From contig NZ_CP054023.1 of NCBI RefSeq assembly GCF_005862305.2, forward strand, positions 310,001 to 374,000: a stretch of 64,000 nt of DNA, in the 5' to 3' direction. The notes under the pieces were generated by a model. The model made no database searches, had not been told where the DNA came from, and was given only the letters and a program-made list of their open reading frames with translations. Origin of the DNA: Rhizobium indicum. Lineage in GTDB: Bacteria > Pseudomonadota > Alphaproteobacteria > Rhizobiales > Rhizobiaceae. Position numbers and translations under genes: made by a program. Below are positions 43,823 through 51,844 of this stretch, piece by piece. The stretch's first letter is position 1; every line of letters begins with the position of its first letter.

Positions 43823-44572
43823 TCAGTTGCCCTCCGGTCTGTTTTCGAACATCGTCGAGCGGCGGCCGCGCAGCACGATATCGAATTTATAGGCGCGTGA
43901 ATCCATCGGAATGGTGTTGCCCCAGTCAAGCGGCGCGATCAGCTGCTCGATCGCCGCCTTGTCGGGGATGGTGCCGACGATCGGACATTTCCAGATCATC
44001 GGGTCGCCTTCGAAATACATCTGGGTGATCAGGCGCTGGGCAAAGCCATGGCCGAAGATCGAGAAATGGATATGGGCGGGACGCCAGTCGTTGATGCCGT
44101 TCGGCCAGGGATAGGCGCCGGGACGGATGGTGCGGAAATGGTAGCGGCCGTCCTCGTCGGTGATGGCGCGGCCGCAGCCGCCGAAATTCGGGTCGATCGC
44201 CGCCAGATAGGTTTCCTTCTTGTGGCGATAGCGGCCGCCGGCATTGGCCTGCCAGAACTCGACCAAGGCGCCTGCAACCGGCCTGGCGCGCTCGTCGAGC
44301 ACGCGGCCATGGACGATGATGCGTTCGCCGATGGCACTCTCGCCGGGCTGCGCGTAGTTCAGGATCAGGTCGTTGTCGAGTTCGCCGATCATCGAATGAC
44401 CGAAGACCGGACCGGTGGTCTCGGAAATCGTGCCATCGAGCGAGAGCAGCGCGCGCTGCGGCGCGCGCAGCACGGAGGTCTTGTAGCCGGGGGTCAGCGC
44501 TGGCGCATGCCAGGCGCGGTCGCGGGCGAAGAAGCCGCCGGTCTCGGGCTTGCGGTTCGGTCGTTCGGACAT
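43823..44572 (-). CDS. pcaH: Protocatechuate 3,4-dioxygenase beta subunit
   Basis: 249 residues. The four ligands of the non-heme Fe(III) are visible: Tyr115 (GGRYRHK), Tyr154 (GAYPWPN), His167 and His169 (PAHIHFS). [12 protein letters not shown] and [16 protein letters not shown] are diagnostic of the beta chain. With PcaG it opens the ring of protocatechuate with O2 to give beta-carboxymuconate. Order pcaD-pcaC-pcaH-pcaG-pcaB matches the operon of Agrobacterium and Sinorhizobium. Confidence 0.97.
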   Translation of the reverse strand: MSERPNRKPETGGFFARDRAWHAPALTPGYKTSVLRAPQRALLSLDGTISETTGPVFGHSMIGELDNDLILNYAQPGESAIGERIIVHGRVLDERARPVAGALVEFWQANAGGRYRHKKETYLAAIDPNFGGCGRAITDEDGRYHFRTIRPGAYPWPNGINDWRPAHIHFSIFGHGFAQRLITQMYFEGDPMIWKCPIVGTIPDKAAIEQLIAPLDWGNTIPMDSRAYKFDIVLRGRRSTMFENRPEGN

Positions 44573-44581
44573 GTTCCTCCC

Positions 44582-44986
44582 TCAGGCCGCCTTTTCGGCG
44601 TCCATCTGTTCAAAAGCCTGCTTTGCGATCTTGATCGCGTGATTGGCGGCGGGAACGCCGGCATAGATCGCCACATGCAGCAGCGCCTCGCAGATATCCT
44701 CGCGGGTCGCCCCCGTATTGGCGGTGGCGCGCACATGCATGGCGACCTCGTCGTCCTGGCCGAGGGCGGCAAGCAGAGCGATCGTGACGATCGAGCGTTC
44801 GCGCTTCGTCAGTGCCGGGCGTGACCAGACATGGCCCCAGGCGGCTTCGGTGATCAGTTCCTGGAAGGGGCGGTCGAACTCCGTCGATGTGGTGGCGGCG
44901 CGGTCGACATGGGCGTCGCCGAGCACGGCGCGGCGGGTCGCCATGCCCTGGCGATAGCGCTCGGAAGGGGACGCGGTCTCATTCAT
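44582..44986 (-). CDS. pcaC: 4-carboxymuconolactone decarboxylase
   Basis: 134 residues of the AhpD-like CMD family, with WGHVWSRPALTKRERSIVTIALL and the helix HVRATANTGATREDICEALLHVAIYAGVPAA. It decarboxylates gamma-carboxymuconolactone to beta-ketoadipate enol-lactone. The ATG at 44986 overlaps the pcaD stop as ATGA, so the two are translationally coupled; a longer start upstream is unlikely. Confidence 0.95.
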   Translation of the reverse strand: MNETASPSERYRQGMATRRAVLGDAHVDRAATTSTEFDRPFQELITEAAWGHVWSRPALTKRERSIVTIALLAALGQDDEVAMHVRATANTGATREDICEALLHVAIYAGVPAANHAIKIAKQAFEQMDAEKAA

Positions 44987-45792
44987 GGGCTGACTTCTCC
45001 AGGCGGAATGGATGTGAGGAAGGCGCGGATGATCGTCGTCAGCGCCTCCGGCTGCTCGACACAGGGAATGTGCGCGCAATTAGGGATGACCTCGTAGCGG
45101 GCGCCTGATATCAGCTTCGCGGTCGAAAGCACGAGATCGGGCGGCGTCGAGCCATCCTGGTCGCCGACGATGCAGATCGTTGGCACGGCGATCGTCTTTG
45201 CGACCTCGGTGAAATCGGCATCACGGATCGCGGCGCAGGCGGCGACATAACCCTCGACGGGTTGGCGCGTCAGCATGTTGCAATAGCCGGCATAGGCGGT
45301 GCTCTCGGGTCGGCGGAAGGCGGGTGTGAACCAGCGTTCCATGATGGCGTCGACAATGCTGCCGATGCCGTTTTTCTCGACGGCGGCGATGCGGGCGTTC
45401 CAGCTTTCCGCCGTGCCGATCTTATGGGCGGTGTCGCAGAGGATGAGCGCGCGGACCAGGTCCGGCCGGCGGTGATAGAGCGACTGGGCGATGAGGCCGC
45501 CGACGGAGAGGCCGCAGATGACGGCATCCTTGACAGACAGCAGATCGAGAAGGCCGGCGAGATCCGTCGCATGGTCCTCGATCGATGAGGGAAGCTGGCC
45601 GACATCGGAAAGGCCGTGGCCACGCTTGTCGTAAAGTACGATGGCAAATTCACCGGCAAGCCGCACTACGACATCACGCCAGATGCGGAAATCCGTTCCG
45701 AGCGAATTGGTAAAGACGATCACCGGCCTGTCGGCAGGCGCGCCGATGATCTGATAATGGATCGTCACGTCGTTTATGCGGGCGAATTGCAC
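44983..45792 (-). CDS. pcaD: Beta-ketoadipate enol-lactone hydrolase
   Basis: 269 residues, alpha/beta hydrolase. Nucleophile elbow CGLSVGG, acid region IVGDQDGSTPPD, and catalytic His in IPNCAHIPCVEQPEAL. It hydrolyses the enol-lactone to beta-ketoadipate. The start is a GTG at 45792 with AGGAGGAGAG six to seven bases before it. It is the first gene of the leftward pca operon and is divergent from pcaQ. Confidence 0.95.
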   Translation of the reverse strand: MQFARINDVTIHYQIIGAPADRPVIVFTNSLGTDFRIWRDVVVRLAGEFAIVLYDKRGHGLSDVGQLPSSIEDHATDLAGLLDLLSVKDAVICGLSVGGLIAQSLYHRRPDLVRALILCDTAHKIGTAESWNARIAAVEKNGIGSIVDAIMERWFTPAFRRPESTAYAGYCNMLTRQPVEGYVAACAAIRDADFTEVAKTIAVPTICIVGDQDGSTPPDLVLSTAKLISGARYEVIPNCAHIPCVEQPEALTTIIRAFLTSIPPGEVSP

Positions 45793-45864
45793 GTCACTCT
45801 CCTCCTGAATGGCGAAATTGACTGGTTGATCCGGTTAAGTAAAATGATATTTATTGGCGTTTCG

Positions 45865-45880
45865 ATAACTCGGGAGTTAT
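45865..45880. promoter_or_regulatory. Candidate PcaQ operator (perfect palindrome)
   Basis: ATAACTCGGGAGTTAT is a perfect 16-bp palindrome between pcaD and pcaQ. The PcaQ site I recall from S. meliloti is ATAACC-N4-GGTTAA; the spacing and the ATAAC/GTTA arms agree. It overlaps one possible pcaQ ATG (45879), which supports the later start at 45888 and suggests autoregulation. Confidence 0.7.
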
Positions 45881-45887
45881 GCGAGCG

Positions 45888-46808
45888 ATGATCGACAGCC
45901 GGGTCAAGTTCCGCCATCTGCAAACCTTTGTCGAGGTGGCGCGGCAGAAGAGCGTCATGAAGGCCGCCGAATTGCTGCATGTCAGCCAGCCGGCGGTCAC
46001 CAAGACGATCCGCGAACTGGAACAGGTGCTGGGCGTCGATGTCTTCGAGCGTGATGGCCGCGGCATCAAGATCACCCGCTACGGCGAGGTCTTCCTGCGG
46101 CATGCAGGTGCGGCGCTGACGGCGCTACGCCAGGGTCTCGATTCCGTCTCGCAGGAGCAGTTCGCAGATGCGCCGCCGATCCGGATCGGCGCGCTGCCGA
46201 CGGTGTCATCGCGCATCATGCCGCGGGCGATGGAACTCTTCCTCAAGGAAAAGACCTGGAGCCGGGTGAAGATCGTCACCGGCGAGAACGCCGTGCTCCT
46301 TGAACAGCTCCGCGTCGGTGATCTCGACCTCGTCGTCGGACGTCTGGCCGGCGCCGAGAATATGGCAGGGTTTTCCTTCGAGCATCTTTATTCCGAGCAG
46401 GTGGTGTTTGCCGTGCGCGCCGGCCATCCGCTGCTCGACGGCCGGCAAGCACTGTTTGCCGGCTTCGGCAACTATACGGTGCTGATGCCGACGCGGGGTT
46501 CGATTATTCGGCCGGTGGTCGAAAATTTCCTCATCGCCAACGGCGTCTCCAGCCTGCCGAACCAGATCGAGACGGTTTCGGATTCCTTCGGCCGCGCATT
46601 CCTGCGGGCAAGCGATGCGATCTGGATCATTTCCAACGGCGTCGTGGCCAACGATGTCGCCGACGGGCGGCTGGCGCTTCTGCCGGTCGATACCGGCGAG
46701 ACCAAGGGGCCGGTCGGGTTGACGATGCGCGCCGATGCCGTGCCGTCACTGCCGCAATCGATCCTGATGCAGACGATCCGCGAGGCGGCAGGCGAGGCGG
46801 CCCTTTAA
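45888..46808 (+). CDS. pcaQ: LysR-type activator of the pca operon
   Basis: 306 residues. LysR helix-turn-helix: RHLQTFVEVARQKSVMKAAELLHVSQPAVTKTIRELEQ, followed by the co-inducer domain. In rhizobia PcaQ activates pcaDCHGB in response to beta-carboxymuconate lactone-type intermediates. I start at the ATG at 45888 (MIDSRVKFRHL) because the ATG at 45879 lies within the operator palindrome and GGGAG is too close to it. Divergent orientation from pcaD is the conserved arrangement. Confidence 0.95.
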   Translation: MIDSRVKFRHLQTFVEVARQKSVMKAAELLHVSQPAVTKTIRELEQVLGVDVFERDGRGIKITRYGEVFLRHAGAALTALRQGLDSVSQEQFADAPPIRIGALPTVSSRIMPRAMELFLKEKTWSRVKIVTGENAVLLEQLRVGDLDLVVGRLAGAENMAGFSFEHLYSEQVVFAVRAGHPLLDGRQALFAGFGNYTVLMPTRGSIIRPVVENFLIANGVSSLPNQIETVSDSFGRAFLRASDAIWIISNGVVANDVADGRLALLPVDTGETKGPVGLTMRADAVPSLPQSILMQTIREAAGEAAL

Positions 46809-46865
46809 ATTTGCTTGATGAATGCCCAGATTTGGACTAAGTCTAATTCAAGACAGGAGGCTTTC

Positions 46866-47387
46866 ATGCAGCATGCGCGACGGGAGCAACGGGAAGACCA
46901 AGGGCCACAGCGGCTGGAAATGGAGCGGTTTGCTCCGGCAAACCGCAAGAGGCTGAGCGCCCCGGCCCTGCGAACCTTTCTGGCGATCGCCGATCTCTGG
47001 GGGCTGAGCGAGGAGCAGCGTCTGCTCATGCTCGGCTATCCCTCTCGGTCGACCTATCACAATTGGGCCAAACAGGCGCGCGAGCACGGCGCTTTCACGC
47101 TCGATGTCGATACGCTGACCCGCATCTCCGCCGTGCTCGGTATCCATCAGGCGCTCGGCGTGCTGTTTTCCGATGAACGCGCCGGCGTCGCCTGGCTGCG
47201 CACGCCGCATCAGGCGCCGGTTTTCGGCGGCCATCCGCCGCTTGATATCATGACGAACGGGACCCAGGACGGGTTGATGACCGTCCGCCGGTTTCTCGAC
47301 GGCGCCCGCGGCGGTCTCTATATGCAGCCAAATGCGCTCGACGAGGCCTTCACACCTTACGAAGATGCGGACATCGTCTTCCGGTGA
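46866..47387 (+). CDS. Xre/MbcA/ParS-type antitoxin
   Basis: 173 residues from the ATG at 46866, five bases after AGGAGG. The region RKRLSAPALRTFLAIADLWGLSEEQRLLMLGYPSRSTYHNW is the Xre-like helical DNA-binding part. The C-terminal half (ISAVLGIHQALGVLFSDE...WLRTPHQAPVFGGHPPLDIMTNG) is the DUF2384 antitoxin domain, which blocks the RES toxin active site. Its stop overlaps the toxin start (GTGA). The complex probably represses its own promoter. Confidence 0.92.
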   Translation: MQHARREQREDQGPQRLEMERFAPANRKRLSAPALRTFLAIADLWGLSEEQRLLMLGYPSRSTYHNWAKQAREHGAFTLDVDTLTRISAVLGIHQALGVLFSDERAGVAWLRTPHQAPVFGGHPPLDIMTNGTQDGLMTVRRFLDGARGGLYMQPNALDEAFTPYEDADIVFR

Positions 47388-48055
47388 GCGATCGTTTTGC
47401 TGAAGCGCCGCGTCCGTCATATCGGCTGATCCCGTCGCAATTTCCACCGATCGGGCTTTTTGAGACGGTGACGCGGGCGGCAGATCTCGAAGCCGTGATG
47501 GAGCTCGTCGGCTGGACCAACGACCGGCTCGTCGCCGACCGCATCCAACGGCTTCCCGAGGACCAATGGGTTTATGGCGTTGCCAATGCCAGCATTGTCA
47601 TGGCGGCATTCCTGCATGTTGCGCCGGGAGGAATGCGCTTCAACGGCCCCGATCTCGGCGCCTGGTATGCCGCCGACAATCTCAGGACAGCCGCAGCCGA
47701 GGTTGGCCATCATCTCCGGCGCGAGGCTGTCGCGCGCGGAGTGGCGACGGTGGCCCGCACCTATAGAAGCTACGCAGCCACTCTGTTGGGGGACTATCTC
47801 GACATTCGTGGAGAGCAGACGCTACGGCCCAATGTCTATGACGGCACCAGCTATGCGGCGTCGCAGGTTCTGGGAGAAGAGGTGCGCTCGAGCGGCGGCG
47901 CCGGTATCCTCTATGACAGTGTCCGGCTGAGAGGTGGAGTGGCGATCGTCGCCCATCGGCCGCGCAATATTCGGGGCGTGGTGCAGGCCGACCACTTCGA
48001 AATCACCGTTTCCGCCACCGACCGACGCATCGATGTCAGGAAGCTCGCTGCCTGA
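47384..48055 (+). CDS. RES-domain toxin (NAD+-consuming type)
   Basis: 223 residues from a GTG overlapping the antitoxin stop. The RES-fold residues are in place: Arg85 (GGMRFNGPD), Tyr95, Glu106 (TAAAEVGHH) and Ser179 (ILYDSVRL). Characterised RES toxins degrade NAD+ (for example MbcT with phosphate) or modify a metabolic enzyme (ParT). With the preceding gene it forms a res-xre toxin-antitoxin module that looks intact. Confidence 0.92.
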   Translation: MSDRFAEAPRPSYRLIPSQFPPIGLFETVTRAADLEAVMELVGWTNDRLVADRIQRLPEDQWVYGVANASIVMAAFLHVAPGGMRFNGPDLGAWYAADNLRTAAAEVGHHLRREAVARGVATVARTYRSYAATLLGDYLDIRGEQTLRPNVYDGTSYAASQVLGEEVRSSGGAGILYDSVRLRGGVAIVAHRPRNIRGVVQADHFEITVSATDRRIDVRKLAA

Positions 48056-48096
48056 CGGCGGCGCCGGCAGGCTGACGGCACCGGGGATGGTGATGC

Positions 48097-48738
48097 TTAA
48101 ACCGGCAAACCTTCGGCCCATGCCTTTGCCGCCTTCGCCATCGTGGCGAGGTGGTCGGCACTGGAGAAGCCGGAGATCGTCTTGCGCGGCTTGAGATCGT
48201 GGTCGCCGTCCTCGAGCCAGAGGATCTCGATCCTGTCGGACAGATCGTAGTCCGGCACCTCGTCCCGCGTGCCGAATTCGTCGCGTGTTCCCTGGCAGAT
48301 CAACGCGGGAGTCGTCAGCCCCGTGAGATGGCCGGTGCGCAGCTTCTCCGGCTGGCCGGGTGGATGGAAGGGATAGCCGAGGCAGAGCAGGCCGGCAATC
48401 TTTCCCCGACGATGAAGGTCGTCGGCGACCATGCTGGCGACCCGGCCGCCCATCGACTTGCCGCCGATGATCAGCGGACCGCTGGCGCCGAGTTCGGCAA
48501 TGGCCGCCTCGTATTCGGGATTGAGCGTTTCGGCGCGTGGCGGCGGCTTGCGACCTTCTAAGGTGCGGCGGGCGGCCATATAGGCGAATTCGAAACGGGC
48601 GACGCGGAAGCCGACACCAGCGAGGGCATTTGCCGCTGCTGTCATCGATGCCGAATCCATCGGCGCGCCGGCGCCATGCGCAAGAAGGATGGTGAAGCGC
48701 GCATCGGGAGCGCCTTGAAGCAGAAACCTGTCAAGCAT
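48097..48738 (-). CDS. Alpha/beta hydrolase of the KANL3/Tex30-like family
   Basis: 213 residues. N-terminal LLAHGAGAPMDSASM, nucleophile elbow GGKSMGGRVAS (Ser nucleophile), acid candidate in CQGTRDEFGT, and His in EDGDHDLKP. This short dienelactone-hydrolase-like group is common in proteobacteria; substrates are unknown. It is convergent with the RES toxin gene, and no metabolic partner is adjacent. Confidence 0.82.
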   Translation of the reverse strand: MLDRFLLQGAPDARFTILLAHGAGAPMDSASMTAAANALAGVGFRVARFEFAYMAARRTLEGRKPPPRAETLNPEYEAAIAELGASGPLIIGGKSMGGRVASMVADDLHRRGKIAGLLCLGYPFHPPGQPEKLRTGHLTGLTTPALICQGTRDEFGTRDEVPDYDLSDRIEILWLEDGDHDLKPRKTISGFSSADHLATMAKAAKAWAEGLPV

Positions 48739-48808
48739 CGGTAATCCTCCATCCCATCGTCGGAACCATGTCGACGGCCGTGACTTCTTCCTGGAAGGGA
48801 GACCGACA

Positions 48809-48991
48809 ATGTCGACGAATGATCAAAACGTAAAGCCCGGGCAGCGGCGCCCCAAAGATGTCGGCGCCGTTCCTGAAAAGCCGGAGCCCGCCGATGCAGA
48901 ATCGATGGCGCCGCCGGTGGTGCAGCCGGCGGGGGTCAGAGACAAAAGCGAACGACCTGTGGTCAATCCGATCACCGGGGTCGCCTCCTGA
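48809..48991 (+). CDS. Small hydrophilic hypothetical protein
   Basis: 60 residues, rich in Pro, Glu, Lys and Asp, without hydrophobic segments and so probably disordered. An ATG at 48809 follows GGAAGGGA by eight bases, and the frame ends just before a palindromic repeat. I recognise no family. The good ribosome site and composition support expression, but the gene is small and the call modest. Confidence 0.5.
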   Translation: MSTNDQNVKPGQRRPKDVGAVPEKPEPADAESMAPPVVQPAGVRDKSERPVVNPITGVAS

Positions 48992-48996
48992 TCGAC

Positions 48997-49114
48997 TAGA
49001 GCATGATGCCGAAAAGTGTGAGCGGTTTTCGGACGACATCATGCTCCACTTCTTTGATTTAGATCAGGATCAGATTTTAGGCCGACCCGGCCTAAAATCT
49101 GAATCCTGTTCTAG
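48997..49114. repeat. RIME-like mosaic element, modules B and C
   Basis: Module B hairpin at 48999-49046: GAGCATGATG...CATCATGCTC with inner CCGAAAA/TTTTCGG. Module C hairpin at 49072-49100: AGATTTTAGGCC/GGCCTAAAATCT. The same two modules occur at 63692-63804 in the opposite orientation and order, so the whole is an inverted copy of that element. Confidence 0.85.
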
Positions 49115-49453
49115 GGTCAATTATCGTGTAGAACCGCTGAACCGCCTCTTGAAACCCCGGTGGAAAGGGTCCATATACCCGTCCTGCCTGAAAAATGGAT
49201 GCGCGCGGTATCGACGTCGTCGAACTGTTCGTTGTCCGACAGGATAAGGGCGCTCCCCGCAAGGGTCGAGCGCCCTTTTTGTTTTCCAGCCCTTGCGCAT
49301 ATCGCCGTTTTCGTCTTGTCGTTGGCGGAAGGGATTTCAGCGGCGGAGAAGCGAGGTCGCGAGAGACTGCATCATGTCGCAGGAACTCTTTCATGCGAAT
49401 GTTGTTCATAGTCATTCCACATAGCGGGACCGCTCGTCAGCTCGGGGATTTTA
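49115..49453. other. Intergenic region without a supported gene
   Basis: 339 bp between the mosaic repeat and the Ku remnant. It contains a clear terminator at 49245-49278. A rightward frame of about 100 codons from 49195 reads through the terminator and has no ribosome site or recognisable motif, so I do not call it. A small transcript ending at the terminator is possible. Confidence 0.4.
49245..49278 (+). terminator. Rho-independent terminator
   Basis: Perfect stem AGGGCGCTC (49245-49253) / GAGCGCCCT (49266-49274) followed by TTTT. It is strong, yet no intact gene ends just upstream on the plus strand, suggesting a small RNA or the relic of a lost gene. Confidence 0.8.
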
Positions 49454-49598
49454 TCAGGCCGCTTTCTTTCGACGTTTCATGTCGGCTTCGACGCTCTTCT
49501 TGAGGGCATCCATGATGTTGATGACGTTCGAAAAGCTTTGCGGCGTCGTCCTTTTTGCCCCTGGCCGCCTTGGACGATTGGACGGCTTGAGAGCCTTC
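49454..49598 (-). pseudogene. Remnant of the C-terminus of a Ku-type DNA end-joining protein
   Basis: Read leftward from a TGA at 49456-49454, the last codons give SNVINIMDALKKSVEAD then MKRRKKAA, the lysine-rich C-terminal tail typical of bacterial Ku proteins. Upstream, in another frame, lies the linker EGSQAVQSSKAARGKK, so a frameshift near 49540 separates the two. A stop precedes the linker, and the ~220-residue Ku core is missing. This is a truncated, frameshifted relic; no ligD is present in the window. Confidence 0.7.
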
Positions 49599-49740
49599 TT
49601 ATTGGTAGCTAACGTCGAGCTGGGTGTAAAATAAACTGATCACCATGTAGCCGTGCGTCGCGATCGAGGACAGGGGATAGTCTCTGATGGATTGACGGGC
49701 CGCCCGGCGTTAGACAAAACGCGTCAGCAGGAGTTTATCG

Positions 49741-50055
49741 ATGCGTGTTGCCGCCATCCTCTTCATAGCCGTCTGCCTATTCCTGGCGGGAGCGACCGCT
49801 TCCCGCGCATATGTGAGCAACTCGAACCTTTGGCTGCTCGCCACCGCGCTTGTCCTCTACACATTAGGCAATCTTTCGATGATCGCTCTCATGCGGACAA
49901 GCGGGCTTTCCCTTGCTATTTCGTTATCGTCGGTCGCGCAGCTCATCGCCATCAACGCGATCGCCGTTTTGGTTTTCGACGAGAGGCTCGGCTGGCATCA
50001 GGCGGTTGGCGTACTCCTCGGGATAGCATCGGTTACGCTCATGGTGATCGGATGA
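49741..50055 (+). CDS. Small four-helix membrane protein, SMR/EamA-like
   Basis: 104 residues with four hydrophobic segments. The C-terminal part AISLSSVAQLIAINAIAVLVFDERLGWHQAVGVLLGIASVTLMV has the pattern of EamA/small multidrug resistance helices (FxERLxxxQxxGxxLI). Length fits the SMR class, which works as dimers. The typical SMR membrane Glu near the N-terminus is absent, so transport by proton exchange is uncertain. Confidence 0.65.
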   Translation: MRVAAILFIAVCLFLAGATASRAYVSNSNLWLLATALVLYTLGNLSMIALMRTSGLSLAISLSSVAQLIAINAIAVLVFDERLGWHQAVGVLLGIASVTLMVIG

Positions 50056-50203
50056 ATGGCTCTCAATTGCGTTTCCCTGACTACGGCGAATGGCAGTCGT
50101 GGGGCGGACTCTTCTGGATGCGCAACGGCGTGCGGCGAGTTGACTGCGGTATTGGACGAGAGGCTCGGCCGGACTCAGCATTGGGGGCTAAGGCGACCTG
50201 AAC

Positions 50204-50953
50204 ATGTACGATATCATGCTTCTTTTCCTTGCTGGCTTGTTAGCAGGCAGCATGAATGCGTTGGCGGGCGGCGGATCGTTCGTCTCCCTGCCTGCGCTGA
50301 TATCGGTCGGAGTGCCATCGGTAGCCGCAAACGCGACAAGCACCCTAGCCTTGTTTCCCGGCGGTATGGCGAGCTCGTGGGTCTATCGTGACGGGGTTAG
50401 GAGTGTGTGCGGCGTCAATGTCGTGCCCATTGCCATCGTGACGGTGATGGGTGGTGTCGCCGGAAGCATTCTATTGCTGCTAACCCCATCCAGGATTTTC
50501 GATGGTCTCCTGCCATGGCTTTTGCTGGTGGCGACATTGATGCTGACTGCAGGTCCGAGGCTCAGCGCCCGGTTCCAGACGCAGGCACGTCCAAGTGTTC
50601 TGGCGTTCGCAACGGTTCAATTCTTTCTGGGTCTTTATGGCGGCTATTTTGGCGGCGCGGTGGGTCTCATGATGCTCGCGGCATGGAGCGCGCTCGGGGG
50701 CGGGGACATCAAGAGCCTGAACCCGACAAGAATGGTGATGGTAACTGCCGCCAACGCGGTCGCCGTCGTCGTCTTCGTACTTGCCGGGGCAATTGTATGG
50801 CAGGAGTGCATTCCCATGACGATTGGAGCCGTTATCGGCGGGTGGATCGGAGCGCATATCGGACGAAGGCTGCCATCATCGGTCGTTCGGGTGCTAACCC
50901 TCGCGGTCGCCTTTTTAACGACCGCGGTGTTCTTTTTACGAGCTTACCTTTGA
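50204..50953 (+). CDS. TSUP (TauE/SafE) family membrane transporter
   Basis: 249 residues, about eight hydrophobic helices in two similar halves: AGLLAGSMNALAGGGSFVSLPAL near the N-terminus and LGLYGGYFGGAVGLMMLAAW in the middle, the two glycine-rich signatures of the family. Members export sulfite, sulfoacetate or related anions, or take up sulfur compounds. The flanking genes give no substrate clue. Upstream bases 50056-50203 hold nothing recognisable. Confidence 0.9.
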   Translation: MYDIMLLFLAGLLAGSMNALAGGGSFVSLPALISVGVPSVAANATSTLALFPGGMASSWVYRDGVRSVCGVNVVPIAIVTVMGGVAGSILLLLTPSRIFDGLLPWLLLVATLMLTAGPRLSARFQTQARPSVLAFATVQFFLGLYGGYFGGAVGLMMLAAWSALGGGDIKSLNPTRMVMVTAANAVAVVVFVLAGAIVWQECIPMTIGAVIGGWIGAHIGRRLPSSVVRVLTLAVAFLTTAVFFLRAYL

Positions 50954-51308
50954 GCGGAGGTCCATCCCTCAGGCTCTCAGTCAATAACTTTCTTGTTTTA
51001 TAGGTATTGAGCTTCCTGCGATTGTGCGCCGCCTCCATTGGAGCCAGCCGGTCGAAGGCAGAGCTGATCGATCTTTCGGCGGCGGCCTTATCGGCTTCAG
51101 CATGGCGGGTAATGAGGCCGGCGACCGTTTCCCTGCCAACAGGTGCCCATGCTGACGCTGGCGATGATGAGGCGACTAAAGCGCCCTTTAAAAAATGTTC
51201 TTCTTTCCACTATGCGGCCTTCGAAACCAGCTTCGGGTATGCCAGCGGAGATCGCGGAACGGTTCTTGCACGGTTACTAATATGTTTACTGTGGGGAGAC
51301 CTAACGTC
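50954..51308. other. Intergenic region, possible gene relic
   Basis: 355 bp. A leftward frame is open for about 120 codons across 51200-50832 and gives a helical, Ala/Arg/Glu-rich sequence, but it has no start near its upstream end and overlaps the TSUP gene. It may be the tail of a decayed gene. The DUF982 promoter should lie near 51240-51290, which is AT-richer. Confidence 0.35.
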
Positions 51309-51569
51309 ATGAAGTGGCGCACATCCGAAGAGTTTGCCCCTCTGATGCTCGTTGTGAGTGGGTCGGAAAAATACAAGCTTGTCGCAACCCTTTTCCAGGC
51401 TGCCGAGATGCTGACAGTTGGCTGGCCGATCGACGACGGAGAAGAATATCTTATAGCGATTAGGGCGTGCCGGAATGCAATTCATGGGGAAATTCCGGCT
51501 CAGGACGCGCGGGCAGCGCTTATCCGTGCCGCCGACGAAGCTGGCATTCCGGTGATCACCGTTCATTGA
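51309..51569 (+). CDS. DUF982 family small protein
   Basis: 86 residues. The pattern YKLVATLFQAAEMLTVGWPIDDGEEYLIAIRACRNAIHGEIPAQDARAALIRAADEAGI is the DUF982 fold found in many copies in rhizobial genomes. Function unknown. The ATG at 51309 lies ten bases after GGGGAG; an ATG at 51282 is an alternative with less family support. Stands alone. Confidence 0.8.
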   Translation: MKWRTSEEFAPLMLVVSGSEKYKLVATLFQAAEMLTVGWPIDDGEEYLIAIRACRNAIHGEIPAQDARAALIRAADEAGIPVITVH

Positions 51570-51626
51570 GTTTCGCAGCCGACGGTGAAATGAGTTCACG
51601 GGGCGGCGTCCTCCAGGAAGGGCGTG

Positions 51627-51830
51627 ATGCTGATCATGAGTTGGTTCGATGATCCGCATTTTGGAACGCGCGATCTTGATCTGCTTGGCTTTGGCGATCC
51701 GGGCGCCGAGCCGGCCAAAGCGCGGGGCGAATATTTTCCGTCGGCACTGTCGATTTTCGCATCAGCCGATCGTCCTTGTAATGATGTGCTGCGACCCGGT
51801 CGTGGCTTCAGCACGTTCTCAGGCAATTGA
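51627..51830 (+). CDS. Possible small hypothetical protein
   Basis: A 67-codon frame starting ATG at 51627 with AGGAAGG five bases upstream and ending 14 bp before the DUF899 gene. The product has the sequence SWFDDPHFGTRDLDLLGFG and no recognisable family. Placement and ribosome site favour a real gene, but the length is short and an overlapping frame is equally open. Low confidence. Confidence 0.3.
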   Translation: MLIMSWFDDPHFGTRDLDLLGFGDPGAEPAKARGEYFPSALSIFASADRPCNDVLRPGRGFSTFSGN

Positions 51831-51844
51831 AGGAGGATATCGTC

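Noticed and set aside
45821..45842. GGTTGATCCGGTTAA as a second PcaQ site
   Set aside because: Only one half (GGTTAA) matches; the partner arm at the proper spacing does not read ATAACC.
49195..49503. A rightward 102-codon frame in the gap before the Ku remnant
   Set aside because: It reads through a strong terminator, lacks a ribosome site and overlaps the Ku fragment on the other strand.
50832..51038. A leftward 68-codon frame with the product MEAAHNRRKLNT...
   Set aside because: Overlaps the end of the TSUP gene, has no ribosome site and no recognisable family; at best a relic.
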